This document shows, piece by piece, positions 9,061 through 19,661 of a stretch of 64,000 nucleotides of DNA. Source of the DNA: Deefgea piscis (GTDB lineage Bacteria > Pseudomonadota > Gammaproteobacteria > Burkholderiales > Chitinibacteraceae); NCBI RefSeq assembly GCF_013284055.1, contig NZ_CP054143.1:992001-1056000 (forward strand), read 5' to 3'. The notes below the pieces were generated by a model, which was not told the DNA's origin, ran no database searches, and saw only the letters and a list, made by a program, of their open reading frames with translations. A program made the position numbers and the translations under genes. The stretch's first letter is position 1, and each line of letters opens with the position of its first letter.

Positions 9061-9078
9061 TAAGCGGAGTAATACTCA

Positions 9079-10677
9079 ATGCATCTCGAAGTACGCAAAC
9101 TGATGTTAGCCACAACGCTGGCCCTCATGGCTGGTACCAGCATGGCAGCGAATAAAACGTTGATTTATTGCTCCGAAGCCAGCCCATCCGGTTTTGATCC
9201 AACCCGCCAAGTGACAGGCGGCGATTTTGACGCCTCAGCCGAAACAATCTTTAACCGTCTTACCGAATTCGAGCGTGGCTCGACACAAATTCGCTCAGGT
9301 TTGGCCGAAAAATGGGATGTTTCACCCGACAACCTGACTTACACGTTCACGTTGAGAAAAGGCGTTAAATTCCACACCACGCCATATTTCAAACCAAGCC
9401 GTGATTTCAATGCTGATGACGTGATCTTTACTGTGCAACGAATGATTGATAAAAATCATCCATTCAATAAAGCTGCGCCAGCTGATTTTCCTTATGTTTC
9501 TGACATGAGTCTCGATACCAATATTGCTGCAGTCGAAAAACTCGACGCCAATACTGTCCGCATCAAACTCAAAACCGTCGACGCCGCTTTCTTGCAAAAT
9601 TTAGCGATGTCATTTGCCTCGATTCACTCTGCTGAATACGCCGATCAATTATTAAAATCAGGCAAAGCCAATCAAATCAATACCCAGCCAATTGGTACCG
9701 GCCCTTTCGTATTTCGCAGCTACCAAAAAGACTCCAATATCCGTTTTGATGGCAATAGCCAATATTGGCGCAAAGGCGACGTTCAGCTGGATAAATTGAT
9801 TTTTGCCATTACCACTGACGCGTCGGTTCGCTACCAAAAACTGCAAAAGAATGAATGCCAAGTGATGGCCTACCCACGCCCGGCAGACATCAAGGCCATT
9901 CAAGCCAATCCAAAACTCAACTTGCTACAACAAGCTGGTTTTAACCTCGGCTGGCTCAGCTACAACGTACAGAAAAAACCATTTGATAAGCTGGAAGTGC
10001 GCCAAGCACTCGATATGGCGATCAATAAACCCGCCATTTTAGCCGCGGTGTATCAAGGTGCAGGGCAACCGGCCACCAACCCAATGGCACCAACACAATG
10101 GTCTTACAACAAAAAGCTCAAAGACGCGCCATTTGATCCAGCCAAAGCCAAGGCGATGCTCGCCAAAGCTGGCGTTGCCGACGGCACTGAAATCACCCTG
10201 TGGGCGATGCCAGTACAACGCGCCTACAACCCGAATGCCAAATTGATGGCCGAAATGATTCAAGCCGATTGGGCCAAAATTGGCATTAAAGCCAAGATTG
10301 TCAGCTACGAATGGGGCGAATACATCAAGCGCGCTAAAGCGGGCGAGCATGATTCATTGATGATTGGTTGGACTGGTGACAATGGTGATCCAGACAACTG
10401 GCTTGGCGTGAACTTAGGCTGCGAAGCGGTCGGCGGCAATAATTATTCGCGCTGGTGCAATAAAGAATTTGATACTTTAGTGGTCAAAGCACGCACGCTG
10501 AGCAATCAAGCCGAGCGTACTAAGCTGTATGAAAAAGCCCAAGAAGTGTTCAAGCGTGAATTGCCATTTACCCCCATCGCTCACTCGACGGTGTATCAAC
10601 CCATTAGCAAATCAGTGCAAGGCTTCAAAGTCAGCCCATTTGGCCTCAATTCCTTTTATGGTGTGACCGTCAAATAA
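9079..10677 (+). CDS. dppA: Periplasmic dipeptide-binding protein (DppA-like)
   Basis: 532-residue SBP_bac_5 family protein with a signal peptide (MLATTLALMAGTSMAA region). The mature N-terminus TLIYCSEASPSGFDP and later segments such as GTGPFVFRSYQKD and the WTGDNGDPDNW motif near residue 430 match the DppA group, which binds di- and oligopeptides or heme in the periplasm. GGAG lies well placed before the ATG. It is the first gene of a five-gene importer operon and is separated from dppB by a stable hairpin. A paralogue lies at 15286-16866. Confidence 0.92.
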   Translation: MHLEVRKLMLATTLALMAGTSMAANKTLIYCSEASPSGFDPTRQVTGGDFDASAETIFNRLTEFERGSTQIRSGLAEKWDVSPDNLTYTFTLRKGVKFHTTPYFKPSRDFNADDVIFTVQRMIDKNHPFNKAAPADFPYVSDMSLDTNIAAVEKLDANTVRIKLKTVDAAFLQNLAMSFASIHSAEYADQLLKSGKANQINTQPIGTGPFVFRSYQKDSNIRFDGNSQYWRKGDVQLDKLIFAITTDASVRYQKLQKNECQVMAYPRPADIKAIQANPKLNLLQQAGFNLGWLSYNVQKKPFDKLEVRQALDMAINKPAILAAVYQGAGQPATNPMAPTQWSYNKKLKDAPFDPAKAKAMLAKAGVADGTEITLWAMPVQRAYNPNAKLMAEMIQADWAKIGIKAKIVSYEWGEYIKRAKAGEHDSLMIGWTGDNGDPDNWLGVNLGCEAVGGNNYSRWCNKEFDTLVVKARTLSNQAERTKLYEKAQEVFKRELPFTPIAHSTVYQPISKSVQGFKVSPFGLNSFYGVTVK

Positions 10678-10687
10678 TCTGCAATGC

Positions 10688-10719
10688 GCCCAGCCTAATT
10701 CATTTTAGGCTGGGCTTTC
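10688..10719 (+). terminator. Strong hairpin between dppA and dppB
   Basis: GCCCAGCCTAA (10688-10698) pairs perfectly with TTAGGCTGGGC (10705-10715) around a six-base loop and is followed by TTTCT. In many ABC importer operons such a hairpin causes partial termination or protects the upstream mRNA, so that binding protein is made in excess of permease. Confidence 0.75.
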
Positions 10720-10764
10720 TCCGTCTTATCACCGCCCGTGGTTTTTCTCACGGGGAGAATGCCC

Positions 10765-11775
10765 ATGTTCAGCTTTATCATTAAGCGTATTTCAGTCGCT
10801 ATTCCCACTTTTTTGGGCGTCACGCTACTGGCTTTTGCGCTCATTCACATGATCCCTGGTGATCCAGTGTTATTGCTGGTTGGCGAGCGCCGACTGGACC
10901 CAGAATTTTACCGCGCCGCCATGCAGCGCCTTGGCCTTGATCAGCCGCTCTACGTGCAATATTGGGATTATTTGCGCCAATTGCTGCAAGGCAATTTAGG
11001 CGAATCCATCGTGACGCACGAGCCAGTCATGAGCGAGTTTCTTAAATTATTCCCCGCTACCGTCGAGCTTTCGATGGCGGCGATGCTGTTTGCCGTCATT
11101 TGTGGCCTCGCTGCCGGCATGCTCGCGGCAACTAAACGCGGCACCGTGATTGATCATTCCGTGATGGGTGCAGCGCTTACCGGTTACTCAATGCCGATTT
11201 TTTGGTGGGGACTGATCCTCATCATGGTGTTTTCAGTTCATCTTGGCTGGACGCCGGTTTCTGGGCGAATCTCGCTGGAATACGACATTCCGGCAGTGAC
11301 TGGTTTTATGCTGATTGATACTTTGCTCTCCGGTGAAGAAGGCGCGTTTAAATCTGCAGTCATGCATTTGATTTTACCGGCGATTGTTTTAGGCACCATT
11401 CCAATGGCGGTGATCGCTCGGATGACGCGCTCGTCGATGCTCGAAGTATTGCGTGAAGACTATATCCGCACCGCGCGCGCCAAAGGGCTCAGCCGCACGC
11501 GGATTATTATTGTGCATGCGCTGCGTAATGCCTTAATTCCCGTCGTCACCGTGATCGGTCTACAAGTGGGCACCTTGCTCGCTGGCGCCGTGCTCACCGA
11601 GACGATTTTCTCTTGGCCGGGCATTGGTAAATGGCTGATTGACTCGATTTCTCGCCGTGATTATCCGGTGGTGCAAGGCGGTATTTTACTGATCGCCACG
11701 CTGATTATTTTTGTTAACTTGCTGGTCGACATCCTCTATGGGGTGATCAATCCACGTATTCGCCATTCGAGATAA
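10765..11775 (+). CDS. dppB: Dipeptide ABC transporter permease DppB
   Basis: 336-residue inner membrane permease with six transmembrane helices. The N-terminal MFSFIIKRISVAIPTFLGV and the EAA-type loop EDYIRTARAKGLS are typical of the DppB/OppB family. It forms the translocation channel together with DppC. The ATG at 10765 is preferred because GGGGAG lies seven bases upstream; an ATG two codons earlier is too close to that site. Confidence 0.93.
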   Translation: MFSFIIKRISVAIPTFLGVTLLAFALIHMIPGDPVLLLVGERRLDPEFYRAAMQRLGLDQPLYVQYWDYLRQLLQGNLGESIVTHEPVMSEFLKLFPATVELSMAAMLFAVICGLAAGMLAATKRGTVIDHSVMGAALTGYSMPIFWWGLILIMVFSVHLGWTPVSGRISLEYDIPAVTGFMLIDTLLSGEEGAFKSAVMHLILPAIVLGTIPMAVIARMTRSSMLEVLREDYIRTARAKGLSRTRIIIVHALRNALIPVVTVIGLQVGTLLAGAVLTETIFSWPGIGKWLIDSISRRDYPVVQGGILLIATLIIFVNLLVDILYGVINPRIRHSR

Positions 11776-11781
11776 GCTTTT

Positions 11782-12687
11782 ATGAATACCCCGACCACTG
11801 CTATTGAAGCCCCGTTTTCTCACCCCTCGCCATGGACTGAGTTTTGGCAATCATTTCGCGGCAACCGTGGCGCGTTGATTGCGTTAATTTATTTTGTTTG
11901 CTTGGTTTTAGTGGCGGTATTTGCCCCTATCCTTGCGCCACACAGCCCTATCGAGCAATACCGTGATGCGTTTTTAACGCCGCCGGCTTGGCTAGAAGGC
12001 GGCTCGTGGCAATTTATTCTGGGCACAGATGAAGTCGGCCGCGATATTTTGTCGCGCCTGATGTATGGCGCACGGCTCTCGCTCACCATTGGCTTGGTAT
12101 CGGTGTTGCTATCGTTAATTCCCGGTGTGATTTTGGGGCTGATTGCGGCGTTTTATCCGGGCAAAATTGGCGACGCCATTATGCGTTTAATGGATGTGAT
12201 GCTGGCCTTGCCTTCATTACTACTCGCGGTAGCGATTGTGGCGGTACTCGGCCCTGGCCTCACCAATACCATGCTGGCGATTGCCGTGGTGTCTTTGCCA
12301 TCGTATGTGCGCTTAGCGCGCGCTTCAGCCATGACCGAACTACACAAAGACTATGTGATTGCCAGCCGCTTAGCTGGCGCGGGCCAATTGCGTTTGATGT
12401 TTAACACCGTGTTGCCTAACTGTATGGCACCGTTAATTGTGCAAGCGACGCTCGGGTTTTCGGCGGCGATTTTGGATGCTGCGGCGCTGGGCTTTTTGGG
12501 TTTAGGTGCACAACCACCGCTACCTGAGTGGGGCACGATGCTCGCATCCGCGCGTGATTACATCGAAAGCGCTTGGTGGGTGGTCACTATGCCGGGACTC
12601 ACCATCTTGATTACCGTGATTGCCTTAAATCTAATGGGCGACGGTCTGCGCGATGCGCTCGATCCTAAATTAAAAAAATTAGCGTAA
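11782..12687 (+). CDS. dppC: Dipeptide ABC transporter permease DppC
   Basis: 301-residue permease partner of DppB. It has an N-terminal cytoplasmic tail, a first helix, and the loop [21 protein letters not shown] characteristic of DppC/OppC. The EAA loop ([17 protein letters not shown]) docks onto the ATPases. It starts six bases after the dppB stop. Confidence 0.93.
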   Translation: MNTPTTAIEAPFSHPSPWTEFWQSFRGNRGALIALIYFVCLVLVAVFAPILAPHSPIEQYRDAFLTPPAWLEGGSWQFILGTDEVGRDILSRLMYGARLSLTIGLVSVLLSLIPGVILGLIAAFYPGKIGDAIMRLMDVMLALPSLLLAVAIVAVLGPGLTNTMLAIAVVSLPSYVRLARASAMTELHKDYVIASRLAGAGQLRLMFNTVLPNCMAPLIVQATLGFSAAILDAAALGFLGLGAQPPLPEWGTMLASARDYIESAWWVVTMPGLTILITVIALNLMGDGLRDALDPKLKKLA

Positions 12688-12695
12688 GGCAAGGT

Positions 12696-13679
12696 ATGAG
12701 TTTATTAGACATTCGCAAGCTCAACGTGACTTTTGGCCACGGCAGCAATCCATTTCGGGCGGTATCGGGGCTTGATCTGAGCATCAATAGCGGTGAAATT
12801 TTAGGTATCGTCGGCGAATCGGGCTCAGGTAAATCGGTCACCATGCTGGCCATGATGGGCCTGATTGACGCGCCCGGCATCGTCACCGCTGAGAACTTAA
12901 GCTTTGCCGGCCAAGATTTAATTGGTATGAAACCGGCGCAAAAAAGACAAATCATTGGCCGCGATATTGCGATGATTTTCCAAGATGCGCTCACCAGCCT
13001 CAACCCCGCGTATACCGTTGGCGACCAATTGATAGAAACGCTCAAACAACATACCCCACTACGCGGGGCGGCGTTAAAAGCGCGCGCTTTAGAATTACTT
13101 GAGCAAGTTGAAATCCCCGACGCCAAATCGCGCCTCAATGCCTACCCGCATCAACTCTCGGGCGGTATGAGCCAGCGCGTGATGATTGCAATGGCGATTG
13201 CCTGTAAACCCAAGTTATTGATTGCCGATGAGCCCACCACCGCGCTCGACGTGACGGTGCAAGCGCAGATTATGGAGCTGCTAGTCAATCTGCAAAAACA
13301 AAATGATATGGCGCTGATTTTAATCACCCATGATCTGGCCGTGGTCGCTGAAATCGCGCAAAAAATGGTCGTGATGTACGCCGGTGAAGTCGTCGAAACC
13401 AGCGCCACCGACACCCTATTTGCCACCCCACGCCATCCGTATACCCAAGCGCTGCTCAGCTCGATTCCAGAGCACAGCAAAGGCGCACGACGCTTAAATA
13501 CCCTCGCTGGCGTGGTGCCGGGCCAATACGATAGGCCAACAGGTTGCTTACTTAGCCCGCGCTGCCTATATGCCAACGCACAATGTGCATCGCAGCACCC
13601 ACCCATAATACCTATAGCAGGTACTAGTGTGCGCTGCTTTACTCCATTAGATTCCAACGGTATACCTAGTCATGAGTGA
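12696..13679 (+). CDS. dppD: Dipeptide ABC transporter ATPase DppD
   Basis: 327-residue ATP-binding subunit. Walker A is GESGSGKS, the signature is LSGGMSQRV and Walker B is [12 protein letters not shown]. The C-terminal oligopeptide-transporter extension carries its cysteine cluster ([14 protein letters not shown]), often linked to an iron-sulfur site in this family. The end overlaps dppF by eight bases. Confidence 0.93.
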   Translation: MSLLDIRKLNVTFGHGSNPFRAVSGLDLSINSGEILGIVGESGSGKSVTMLAMMGLIDAPGIVTAENLSFAGQDLIGMKPAQKRQIIGRDIAMIFQDALTSLNPAYTVGDQLIETLKQHTPLRGAALKARALELLEQVEIPDAKSRLNAYPHQLSGGMSQRVMIAMAIACKPKLLIADEPTTALDVTVQAQIMELLVNLQKQNDMALILITHDLAVVAEIAQKMVVMYAGEVVETSATDTLFATPRHPYTQALLSSIPEHSKGARRLNTLAGVVPGQYDRPTGCLLSPRCLYANAQCASQHPPIIPIAGTSVRCFTPLDSNGIPSHE

Positions 13680-14670
13680 AAACAACTTAAGCCCTATTCT
13701 GCGCGCTGAACATTTATCGCGGCACTATAAAGTCGGCGGTGGACTATGGCAAAGCGCCGCCACCGTCAAAGCACTCAATGACGTTTCATTTGAACTGTTT
13801 GCCGGTAAAACACTGGCCGTTGTCGGCGAATCGGGCTGTGGTAAATCCACGCTAGCGCGCCAGCTCACCTTAATTGAAAGCCCCAGCGCCGGTCATTTGA
13901 TTATCGACGGCATTGATATTGCCAGCGCGGATGCCAGCCAGCTCAAAACACTGCGCCCTAAAGTGCAAATGGTGTTTCAAAATCCTTTCGCCAGCTTAAA
14001 CCCGCGTAAAACCATTGGCGACATGCTCAGTGAGCCTTTATTACTCAACACCGAGCTTTCTGCCGAAGAACGAAAAGCCCGCGTGCACGAGATGCTCAAA
14101 ACCGTCGGCCTGCGCCCAGAGCACTATCATCGCTACCCACATATGTTTTCTGGTGGCCAGCGCCAACGCGTGGCGATTGCCCGCGCCATGATGCTGCAAC
14201 CGGCGATTTTGGTCGCCGACGAGCCAACCTCAGCGCTCGACGTGTCCATCCAAGCGCAAATTCTGAATCTATTCATGGATTTGCAAGAACAACTGGGCAC
14301 CGCCTACGTGTTTGTCAGCCACAATCTGGCCGTCGTTGAACACGTCGCCGACGATGTGATGGTGATGTACTTTGGTAGCACCGTTGAATACGGTCCAAAA
14401 ACCAGTATTTTTGAGCAACCTTTGCACCCGTACACCCGAGCCTTAATGTCGGCAACGCCGGCGATTCGCGCCGAAAATCGACGCGAAAAAGTTAAATTGA
14501 TTGGTGAGCTACCATCGCCAATCAATCCGCCATCCGGCTGCACCTTCCATACGCGTTGCCCCTACGCCAACGCCCACTGCCAAAGCGCCGTCCCAGAATT
14601 ACGCCCCGTTGCCGGCAGAATGATCGCCTGCCACCGCGTAGAAGAAATCAATTCGCTCACGCAAGCATAA
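13672..14670 (+). CDS. dppF: Dipeptide ABC transporter ATPase DppF
   Basis: 332-residue second ATPase of the importer. Walker A is GESGCGKS, the signature is [14 protein letters not shown] and Walker B is [12 protein letters not shown], with the C-terminal [14 protein letters not shown] cluster of the family. It works as a heterodimer with DppD. It is the last gene of the operon and is followed by a good terminator. Confidence 0.93.
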   Translation: MSENNLSPILRAEHLSRHYKVGGGLWQSAATVKALNDVSFELFAGKTLAVVGESGCGKSTLARQLTLIESPSAGHLIIDGIDIASADASQLKTLRPKVQMVFQNPFASLNPRKTIGDMLSEPLLLNTELSAEERKARVHEMLKTVGLRPEHYHRYPHMFSGGQRQRVAIARAMMLQPAILVADEPTSALDVSIQAQILNLFMDLQEQLGTAYVFVSHNLAVVEHVADDVMVMYFGSTVEYGPKTSIFEQPLHPYTRALMSATPAIRAENRREKVKLIGELPSPINPPSGCTFHTRCPYANAHCQSAVPELRPVAGRMIACHRVEEINSLTQA

Positions 14671-14690
14671 ATGCATAAATCTGTGCCTTT

Positions 14691-14715
14691 AAAAGACGCT
14701 GCGGCGTCTTTTTTT
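14691..14715 (+). terminator. Rho-independent terminator of the dpp operon
   Basis: AAAAGACGC and GCGTCTTTT pair around a TGCG loop and run into a T tract. It lies 20 bases after the dppF stop. Confidence 0.85.
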
Positions 14716-14858
14716 ACGGCCACGGCAAAGCATCGCGACAACCGAAAACGCCGCGCTAAGTCATTGTGATTTAATCTGTTTTTCCGCCCCTAATCAGCAT
14801 GATCGATAAAAAAGCATTGACGAAGCGATATATCCAATATATAGTTCGGCCTCTCTGT

Positions 14859-14934
14859 CGCGGGATGGAGCAGTTGGCAGCTCGTCGGGCTCATAACCCG
14901 AAGGTCACAGGTTCGAGTCCTGTTCCCGCAACCA
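14859..14934 (+). tRNA. tRNA-fMet (CAT), copy 1
   Basis: 76-base initiator tRNA with CCA encoded. Initiator features are the C1:A72 mismatch at the end of the acceptor stem and three G:C pairs in the anticodon stem (GGGCTCATAACCC). The T stem is ACAGG/CCTGT, unlike the other two copies. Confidence 0.95.
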
Positions 14935-14981
14935 GACCTACTTCGCAAGCCAAGTCGAAGTTTGTAGAGCAACAAAACAGT

Positions 14982-15057
<76 letters not shown>

Positions 15058-15144
15058 AATATCTAAGCCACTGATTCATGCTTAATGGGTTGGTGGTTTT
15101 TTAGTTTCTGCTCGTCGTATTTTGCAGCAGAAACCCAGTACAGA

Positions 15145-15220
15145 CGCGGGATGGAGCAGTTGGCAGCTCGTTGGGCTCATAACCCAAAGGTCGTAGGTTC
15201 GAGTCCTACTCCCGCAACCA
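15145..15220 (+). tRNA. tRNA-fMet (CAT), copy 3
   Basis: Initiator tRNA with the GTAGG/CCTAC T stem. The outer C:G pair of the anticodon stem is replaced by T:A (TTGGGCTCATAACCCAA), a compensated change; the three G:C pairs needed for initiation remain. Confidence 0.95.
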
Positions 15221-15225
15221 ATACC

Positions 15226-15257
15226 AAAAAACCTAGGTCTCAAGCCTAGGTTTTTTT
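15226..15257 (+). terminator. Terminator after the tRNA array
   Basis: AAAAAACCTAGG and CCTAGGTTTTTT form a 12-base-pair stem around a seven-base loop. Being flanked by A and T tracts, it could serve both the tRNA array and the convergent gene ending at 15286. Confidence 0.88.
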
Positions 15258-15285
15258 GCGTTCTGGCTACCTCTACTACCTCGCC

Positions 15286-16866
15286 CTATTTCACCACCAC
15301 ATTCGCCCAAGCTTGCCGACCAAATGGGTTTACCACGTAGCCACTCACTTTATCGGTGGTGATGACCGAGGTGAGTGGATGAGCGAGAGGAATCCATAGC
15401 GCTTGTTGGCGGATGATTTTTTGCGCGGCTTGGTAATGCTGCGTGCGCTCGGCAAGCTTAGCGGTAGTTTTGCCTGAGCGAATCAAGCCATCGAGTTGCG
15501 GCTGGCAAAAGCGCGCAAAATTAAGCCCAGATTCAACCGAGGCACAGGCAAACTGCGGGGTTAAAAAATTATCCGGGTCACCATTGTCCCCAGTCCAGCC
15601 CATAAACAGCAGATCGTGCTCACCGGCTTTAGCGCGCTTAATGAGTTCGGCCCATTCTATGGTTTTAATTTCGGCCCGAACACCAATTTTGGCCAAATCC
15701 GCCTGCAGCATTTCAGCGCCCATGCGCGGATTCGGGTTCAAAGTGCTGCCGCTAGGGCGCACCCAAATGGTGGTTTCAAAGCCATTGGGCAAGCCTGCTT
15801 TGCTTAATAACGCTTTGGCTTTAGTTAGATTTTGCTGTTCATGATTGCCTGCCAAATAGCTCCACGTTGCAGGCGGAAAAGGCCCGTTCGCTGCGCTGGC
15901 CGTGCCTTCAAATACGGCCGCCAAATAGGCTTTTTGATCAAACGCCAATTGCAGCGCTTGGCGCACTTCCACCTTATCCAATGGCTTGTGCTGCGTATTG
16001 ATCGCCACAAACGCCGTGGCAAACATCGGCGTACTCAAGACCTTGAGCTTTTTGTCGTTACGCGCGGCAGTAATGTCTTGCGGCTTTACCCCCAGCGCAA
16101 TCTGGCATTCGCCGGCTTTGACTTTTTGTACTCGCACCGTTGGATCAGCGGTGATGGCGTAAATCAGCTTGTCTGCCTTGGGCTGGCCGGCAAAATAATT
16201 GGGATGCGCGTCGTAACGAATCACCGCGTCTTTTTGAAAGCTTTTTAGCGCAAAAGGCCCAGTGCCAATCGGTTTAGTATTCAACTGCCCCTGCTGATTG
16301 GCCGCCAGCAATTGATTGGCGTATTGCGCCGAATAAATCGACGTAAACCCCATACTGAGCAGCGGCAAAAAAGTCGCATCGGCTTGTTTAAGCTGAATCA
16401 CCACCGTGTCATCGGCGGTTTTTTTAATACTCGCAATCAATTTAGCCAAGCCAAAGGATTGCGCGTGCGGGTAGCCGTTCGGGGCGCTGGCATACCATGG
16501 ATGATTTGGATCGAGCATGCGCTGAAAACTAAACACCACATCATCGGCATTCAAAGCACGGCTGGGCTGAAAGTAATCCGTTTTTTGAAACGCCACGTTT
16601 TTGCGTAATTTAAACGTGTATTGCAAATGATCGTCGCTCACCTGCCACGACTGCGCCAAGCTCGGCACCAGCTTACCTGTCGCCGCATCATATTCGAGCA
16701 AACGATTAAAAATCGGATCAGCTGCCGCGTTGGTATTGGTGAGTGAATTGTATTGCACTACATCAAAGCCATCTGGGCTGGCCTCAGTGCACACCGTTAG
16801 CGGCTTGGCGCTCACAGCACCCGCCAAGAGTATTGCCACCAATGCAGCGATTTTATTTAGCTTCAT
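15286..16866 (-). CDS. Solitary DppA-like periplasmic binding protein
   Basis: 526-residue SBP_bac_5 protein with a signal peptide (MKLNKIAALVAILLAGAVSA). It is clearly a paralogue of the DppA at 9079-10677: both start TVCTEASPDGFD- or CSEASPSGFD-like and share GTGPFALKSFQKD and WTGDNGDPDN. No permease or ATPase genes adjoin it. It may therefore feed peptides to the neighbouring Dpp permease with another specificity, or serve as a ligand sensor. It converges on the tRNA array. Confidence 0.88.
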   Translation of the reverse strand: MKLNKIAALVAILLAGAVSAKPLTVCTEASPDGFDVVQYNSLTNTNAAADPIFNRLLEYDAATGKLVPSLAQSWQVSDDHLQYTFKLRKNVAFQKTDYFQPSRALNADDVVFSFQRMLDPNHPWYASAPNGYPHAQSFGLAKLIASIKKTADDTVVIQLKQADATFLPLLSMGFTSIYSAQYANQLLAANQQGQLNTKPIGTGPFALKSFQKDAVIRYDAHPNYFAGQPKADKLIYAITADPTVRVQKVKAGECQIALGVKPQDITAARNDKKLKVLSTPMFATAFVAINTQHKPLDKVEVRQALQLAFDQKAYLAAVFEGTASAANGPFPPATWSYLAGNHEQQNLTKAKALLSKAGLPNGFETTIWVRPSGSTLNPNPRMGAEMLQADLAKIGVRAEIKTIEWAELIKRAKAGEHDLLFMGWTGDNGDPDNFLTPQFACASVESGLNFARFCQPQLDGLIRSGKTTAKLAERTQHYQAAQKIIRQQALWIPLAHPLTSVITTDKVSGYVVNPFGRQAWANVVVK

Positions 16867-17091
16867 TCATATACTCCAATAAATTAACCAGAATGACGCT
16901 ATAGCGCCCAAAAAACAAACGTCAACAGCCCCTAGCTACTTAGCTTGATTTTGCCTTAAAAGGAACATTCAAATGCAGCTGCACCTTGCTGCTGACCATG
17001 CTTTAAACCTTTCATGATGATTTCTAGCTAAATAGATTATTAACGCGCAGGCCGAAAAATGACGAATTATTTTTCATTCGCTGTGCGAACA

Positions 17092-17121
17092 CCAATCGCT
17101 GAGCCACAACCCAGCGATTGG
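17092..17121. terminator. Perfect inverted repeat in the 16867-17174 gap
   Basis: CCAATCGCTG at 17092-17101 and CAGCGATTGG at 17112-17121 form a ten-base-pair hairpin with a ten-base loop, 54 bases beyond the stop of the chemoreceptor gene. No clear T tract follows, so termination would be weak. The rest of the 308-base gap should hold the promoter of the solitary binding protein, but I see no convincing boxes. Confidence 0.4.
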
Positions 17122-17174
17122 ATCTTTAGCAGCAGCATCAGTTCCAGCTTTCGCTCGCCCCAATGCGGCGGCGT

Positions 17175-18758
17175 TTAGAGCGACTTCTCAAAATACGCCA
17201 GCAGCAAATGCAAAGAATGCGCCGATGATTGCAGCTGAGTGGCGCAATTTTTGGTTCGTTGAATGCCTTGATGATTTTCCTCGGTCAATACACTCACCGC
17301 CTCCATGCTTTGCGCCACATCGGTCGTGGCCTTCACTTGCTGCGCCAGCATATTGGCCACTTCACCGGCTGCAATCACAATCAAAGCACTTGATTGCCGC
17401 AGGCTATCTAAGCTCTCAACCGTTTGATCAATTTGCTGATTGGCCTGCTCACTACTGAGTGAAACAGTATTGATCTGCGCTTGCGTTGCCAACACCTGCG
17501 CGCGCAAGGCCAAAATCGCTTGTGAAATATCACTGATATTTATGCCGGTACTCTCAGCAAGCTTTCTCACCTCGTCGGCCACCACCGAAAATCCTCGCCC
17601 ATGCTCACCCGCGCGTGCCGCCTCGATACTGGCGTTGAGTGCCAATAAATTAGTGCGATCGGCAATTTGATTAATCACCGCCGTAATCGATTCAATTTGC
17701 TGCGCCACGGCATTGAGCTCACCAATGGCGGTGCACGACATCCGTACTTGCTCGCTCACTGCGTCATTGGCTAATTTCGATTGCGTCATTTTTTGCGCGC
17801 CAACGCTGACTTGTTGGCAAGCCTCATTGGCGCTCAACTCAGAGCGCTGGGTGGTTTCAGAAATATCCTCAACCGATACCGATAACTCCTCTAAAGCGGC
17901 AGCAATCCGGGTAATTTCTTCTGCGGTTTTCCCCGAGCGTAGCTCGACCTGCTGCGCTTCTAACTTGGCGGTTTGCGCCGCTTGCGCCACTTCACGCCCA
18001 GTCATTACCACATCAGCGAGTAAGGCCCGCAAATTAATCCGCATTGATTCAAGCCGCATCAATACGCTTTTCATTTCCCGAAAGCCACTCGGCGTTAACG
18101 ACTGACTAAACTGCCCCTCGGCAAATAAAGCCAAGGCCGATGCCGCCTGTTGCAAGCCTTGCGCGGTTTGCCGCGTTAACCACCACACCCCGCCAGCTAT
18201 CCACAGCATTAATGCCGCAGCCAATATCCAAACCCCCGGTACCAACCAACACAGACCGATCAAGAGCAATAAAATCGGCAAGCAAAACAGCATACCCAAC
18301 TGCGCCAATGAAAAGCCTGGCCGCGCCAAACTCACCGGCAACGTTGCCTGCCGCTGATTCACCGCTTGATATAAAGCCTGCGCAGCGCGTTTTTCCGCGT
18401 CGCTTGGCATTGATCGCACCGACATATAGCCGGTCTTGATGCCGTTTTCATACAAACAGGTAACGTAGGCATGCACCCAATAAAAATCACCTGATTTAGT
18501 TCGATTTTTGACCATGCCCTGCCAAGGCTGATCGGCCTTGAGCGAGCGCCACATATCAAAAAACGCCGCCTCAGGCATAAACGGATGGCGCACCATATTG
18601 TGCGATTTGCCGATTAATTCGCTCTCAGTAAAACCGCTAATTTCAATAAAACTGCGGTTTGCATAAGTAATCACGCCCTTTAAATCTGTTTTGGTCACTA
18701 ACGGTCGATCTTTACTCACCAACACTTCATGTTCTGTTATCGGAAAATTTGTTTTCAC
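17175..18758 (-). CDS. PAS-containing methyl-accepting chemotaxis protein (Aer-like)
   Basis: 527 residues. The N-terminal PAS domain (about 10-115; [26 protein letters not shown] and [14 protein letters not shown]) is of the Aer redox-sensing type. Next comes a hydrophobic hairpin of two helices (about 150-190), then a HAMP-like stretch and the cytoplasmic signalling domain, with the hairpin tip [24 protein letters not shown] near residue 385. It probably steers swimming by redox or energy state. I choose the GTG at 18758, five bases after GGAG; an upstream ATG frame has no such site. Confidence 0.88.
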   Translation of the reverse strand: MKTNFPITEHEVLVSKDRPLVTKTDLKGVITYANRSFIEISGFTESELIGKSHNMVRHPFMPEAAFFDMWRSLKADQPWQGMVKNRTKSGDFYWVHAYVTCLYENGIKTGYMSVRSMPSDAEKRAAQALYQAVNQRQATLPVSLARPGFSLAQLGMLFCLPILLLLIGLCWLVPGVWILAAALMLWIAGGVWWLTRQTAQGLQQAASALALFAEGQFSQSLTPSGFREMKSVLMRLESMRINLRALLADVVMTGREVAQAAQTAKLEAQQVELRSGKTAEEITRIAAALEELSVSVEDISETTQRSELSANEACQQVSVGAQKMTQSKLANDAVSEQVRMSCTAIGELNAVAQQIESITAVINQIADRTNLLALNASIEAARAGEHGRGFSVVADEVRKLAESTGINISDISQAILALRAQVLATQAQINTVSLSSEQANQQIDQTVESLDSLRQSSALIVIAAGEVANMLAQQVKATTDVAQSMEAVSVLTEENHQGIQRTKNCATQLQSSAHSLHLLLAYFEKSL

Positions 18759-19202
18759 CACAGCTCCAGATCTTATTTTTATTGATATAAACCAACTCCG
18801 GCTGGATTTTGCCATAGCGAAATCGCAGCAACACGCGGGTTATCCCCCATCCAAAAACACCACACACCCGCATGCGCTCGGCGTTACAACGTCAATCTCA
18901 AGTCCAAGGTGAAAACCAATAAAACATAGGTATATATTACAAAGACATACTTATTAATGGCTCAATAAAGATACCCTGCCATCTCATTTCAAACGCCGCA
19001 TATGGGCAGACAAAAAAGATGTAACAAATGTGAAATAAAATACAAACTGTTGTATTTCAGAAACGGCGAAAACCTCAACAGCAAAGCGGATTTGAATTGC
19101 TCAAACAAAAGTGCCAGGCAAAAAAAAATCACCGCCTTGCGCTTTCTAAATTGAAAGGCGGGCGGTGATTGTTTTTCGCGCCTAGCGCGTTAAATTAAAA
19201 CC
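18759..19202. other. Intergenic region, no gene seen
   Basis: 444 bases between the chemoreceptor start and the RidA stop. The part next to the chemoreceptor should carry its promoter, but no boxes stand out. The left side of the RidA gene contains the hairpin listed separately. No coding frame with a ribosome binding site is visible. Confidence 0.5.
19120..19176 (-). terminator. Terminator of the regulator/desulfidase/RidA operon
   Basis: AATCACCGCC (from about 19128) pairs with GGCGGTGATT (from about 19160). On the minus strand the stem is followed by a run of nine T. A T-rich tail also exists on the plus strand, so it may work both ways. Confidence 0.75.
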
Positions 19203-19583
19203 TTAAACGCGATACGCAATGGCTTCGACTTCAACCAATACATTTTTTGGCAAGGTTTTCACTGCCACGCAAGAGCGTGCCGGAACGCCAGCACCAAAAT
19301 ACTCGGTGTAAATCACGTTAAATGCAGCAAAATCAGCCATATCGGCCAAGAAACACGTGGTTTTCAACACATTGTCGAGCGAGCTATTGCCTTGCAGCAA
19401 CACCGCTTTCAGGTTTTCTAACGCTTGGCGTGCTTGCACCGACACATCACCGGCAATCACTTCACCCGTTGCTGGCACTAATGGAATTTGGCCCGAAGTA
19501 AAAATCAGGTTTCCAAACGCAGTCGCTTGTGAATACGGACCAATAGCTGCTGGTGCGGCGTCGGTAAAAATAATTTCCTTCAT
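19203..19583 (-). CDS. ridA: RidA family 2-iminopropanoate deaminase
   Basis: 126-residue YjgF/YER057c/UK114 protein. Diagnostic stretches are AIGPYSQA, LIFTSGQIPL and VPARSCVAVKTLPKNVLVEVEAIA, with the active-site Arg in ARSCV. RidA hydrolyses reactive enamine/imine intermediates such as 2-aminoacrylate, which PLP- and iron-sulfur-dependent dehydratases release. It is the last gene of the operon with the CyuA-like enzyme, which fits that job. AAAGGA six bases upstream favours the second ATG (19583) over the one at 19589. Confidence 0.93.
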   Translation of the reverse strand: MKEIIFTDAAPAAIGPYSQATAFGNLIFTSGQIPLVPATGEVIAGDVSVQARQALENLKAVLLQGNSSLDNVLKTTCFLADMADFAAFNVIYTEYFGAGVPARSCVAVKTLPKNVLVEVEAIAYRV

Positions 19584-19661
19584 CTTCATTCCTTTAAAAT
19601 ATTAAAACTGAAATCAAACTCAGTACGAGCCAGTATTCACTCGCTCAATCCTACTCTGGCA

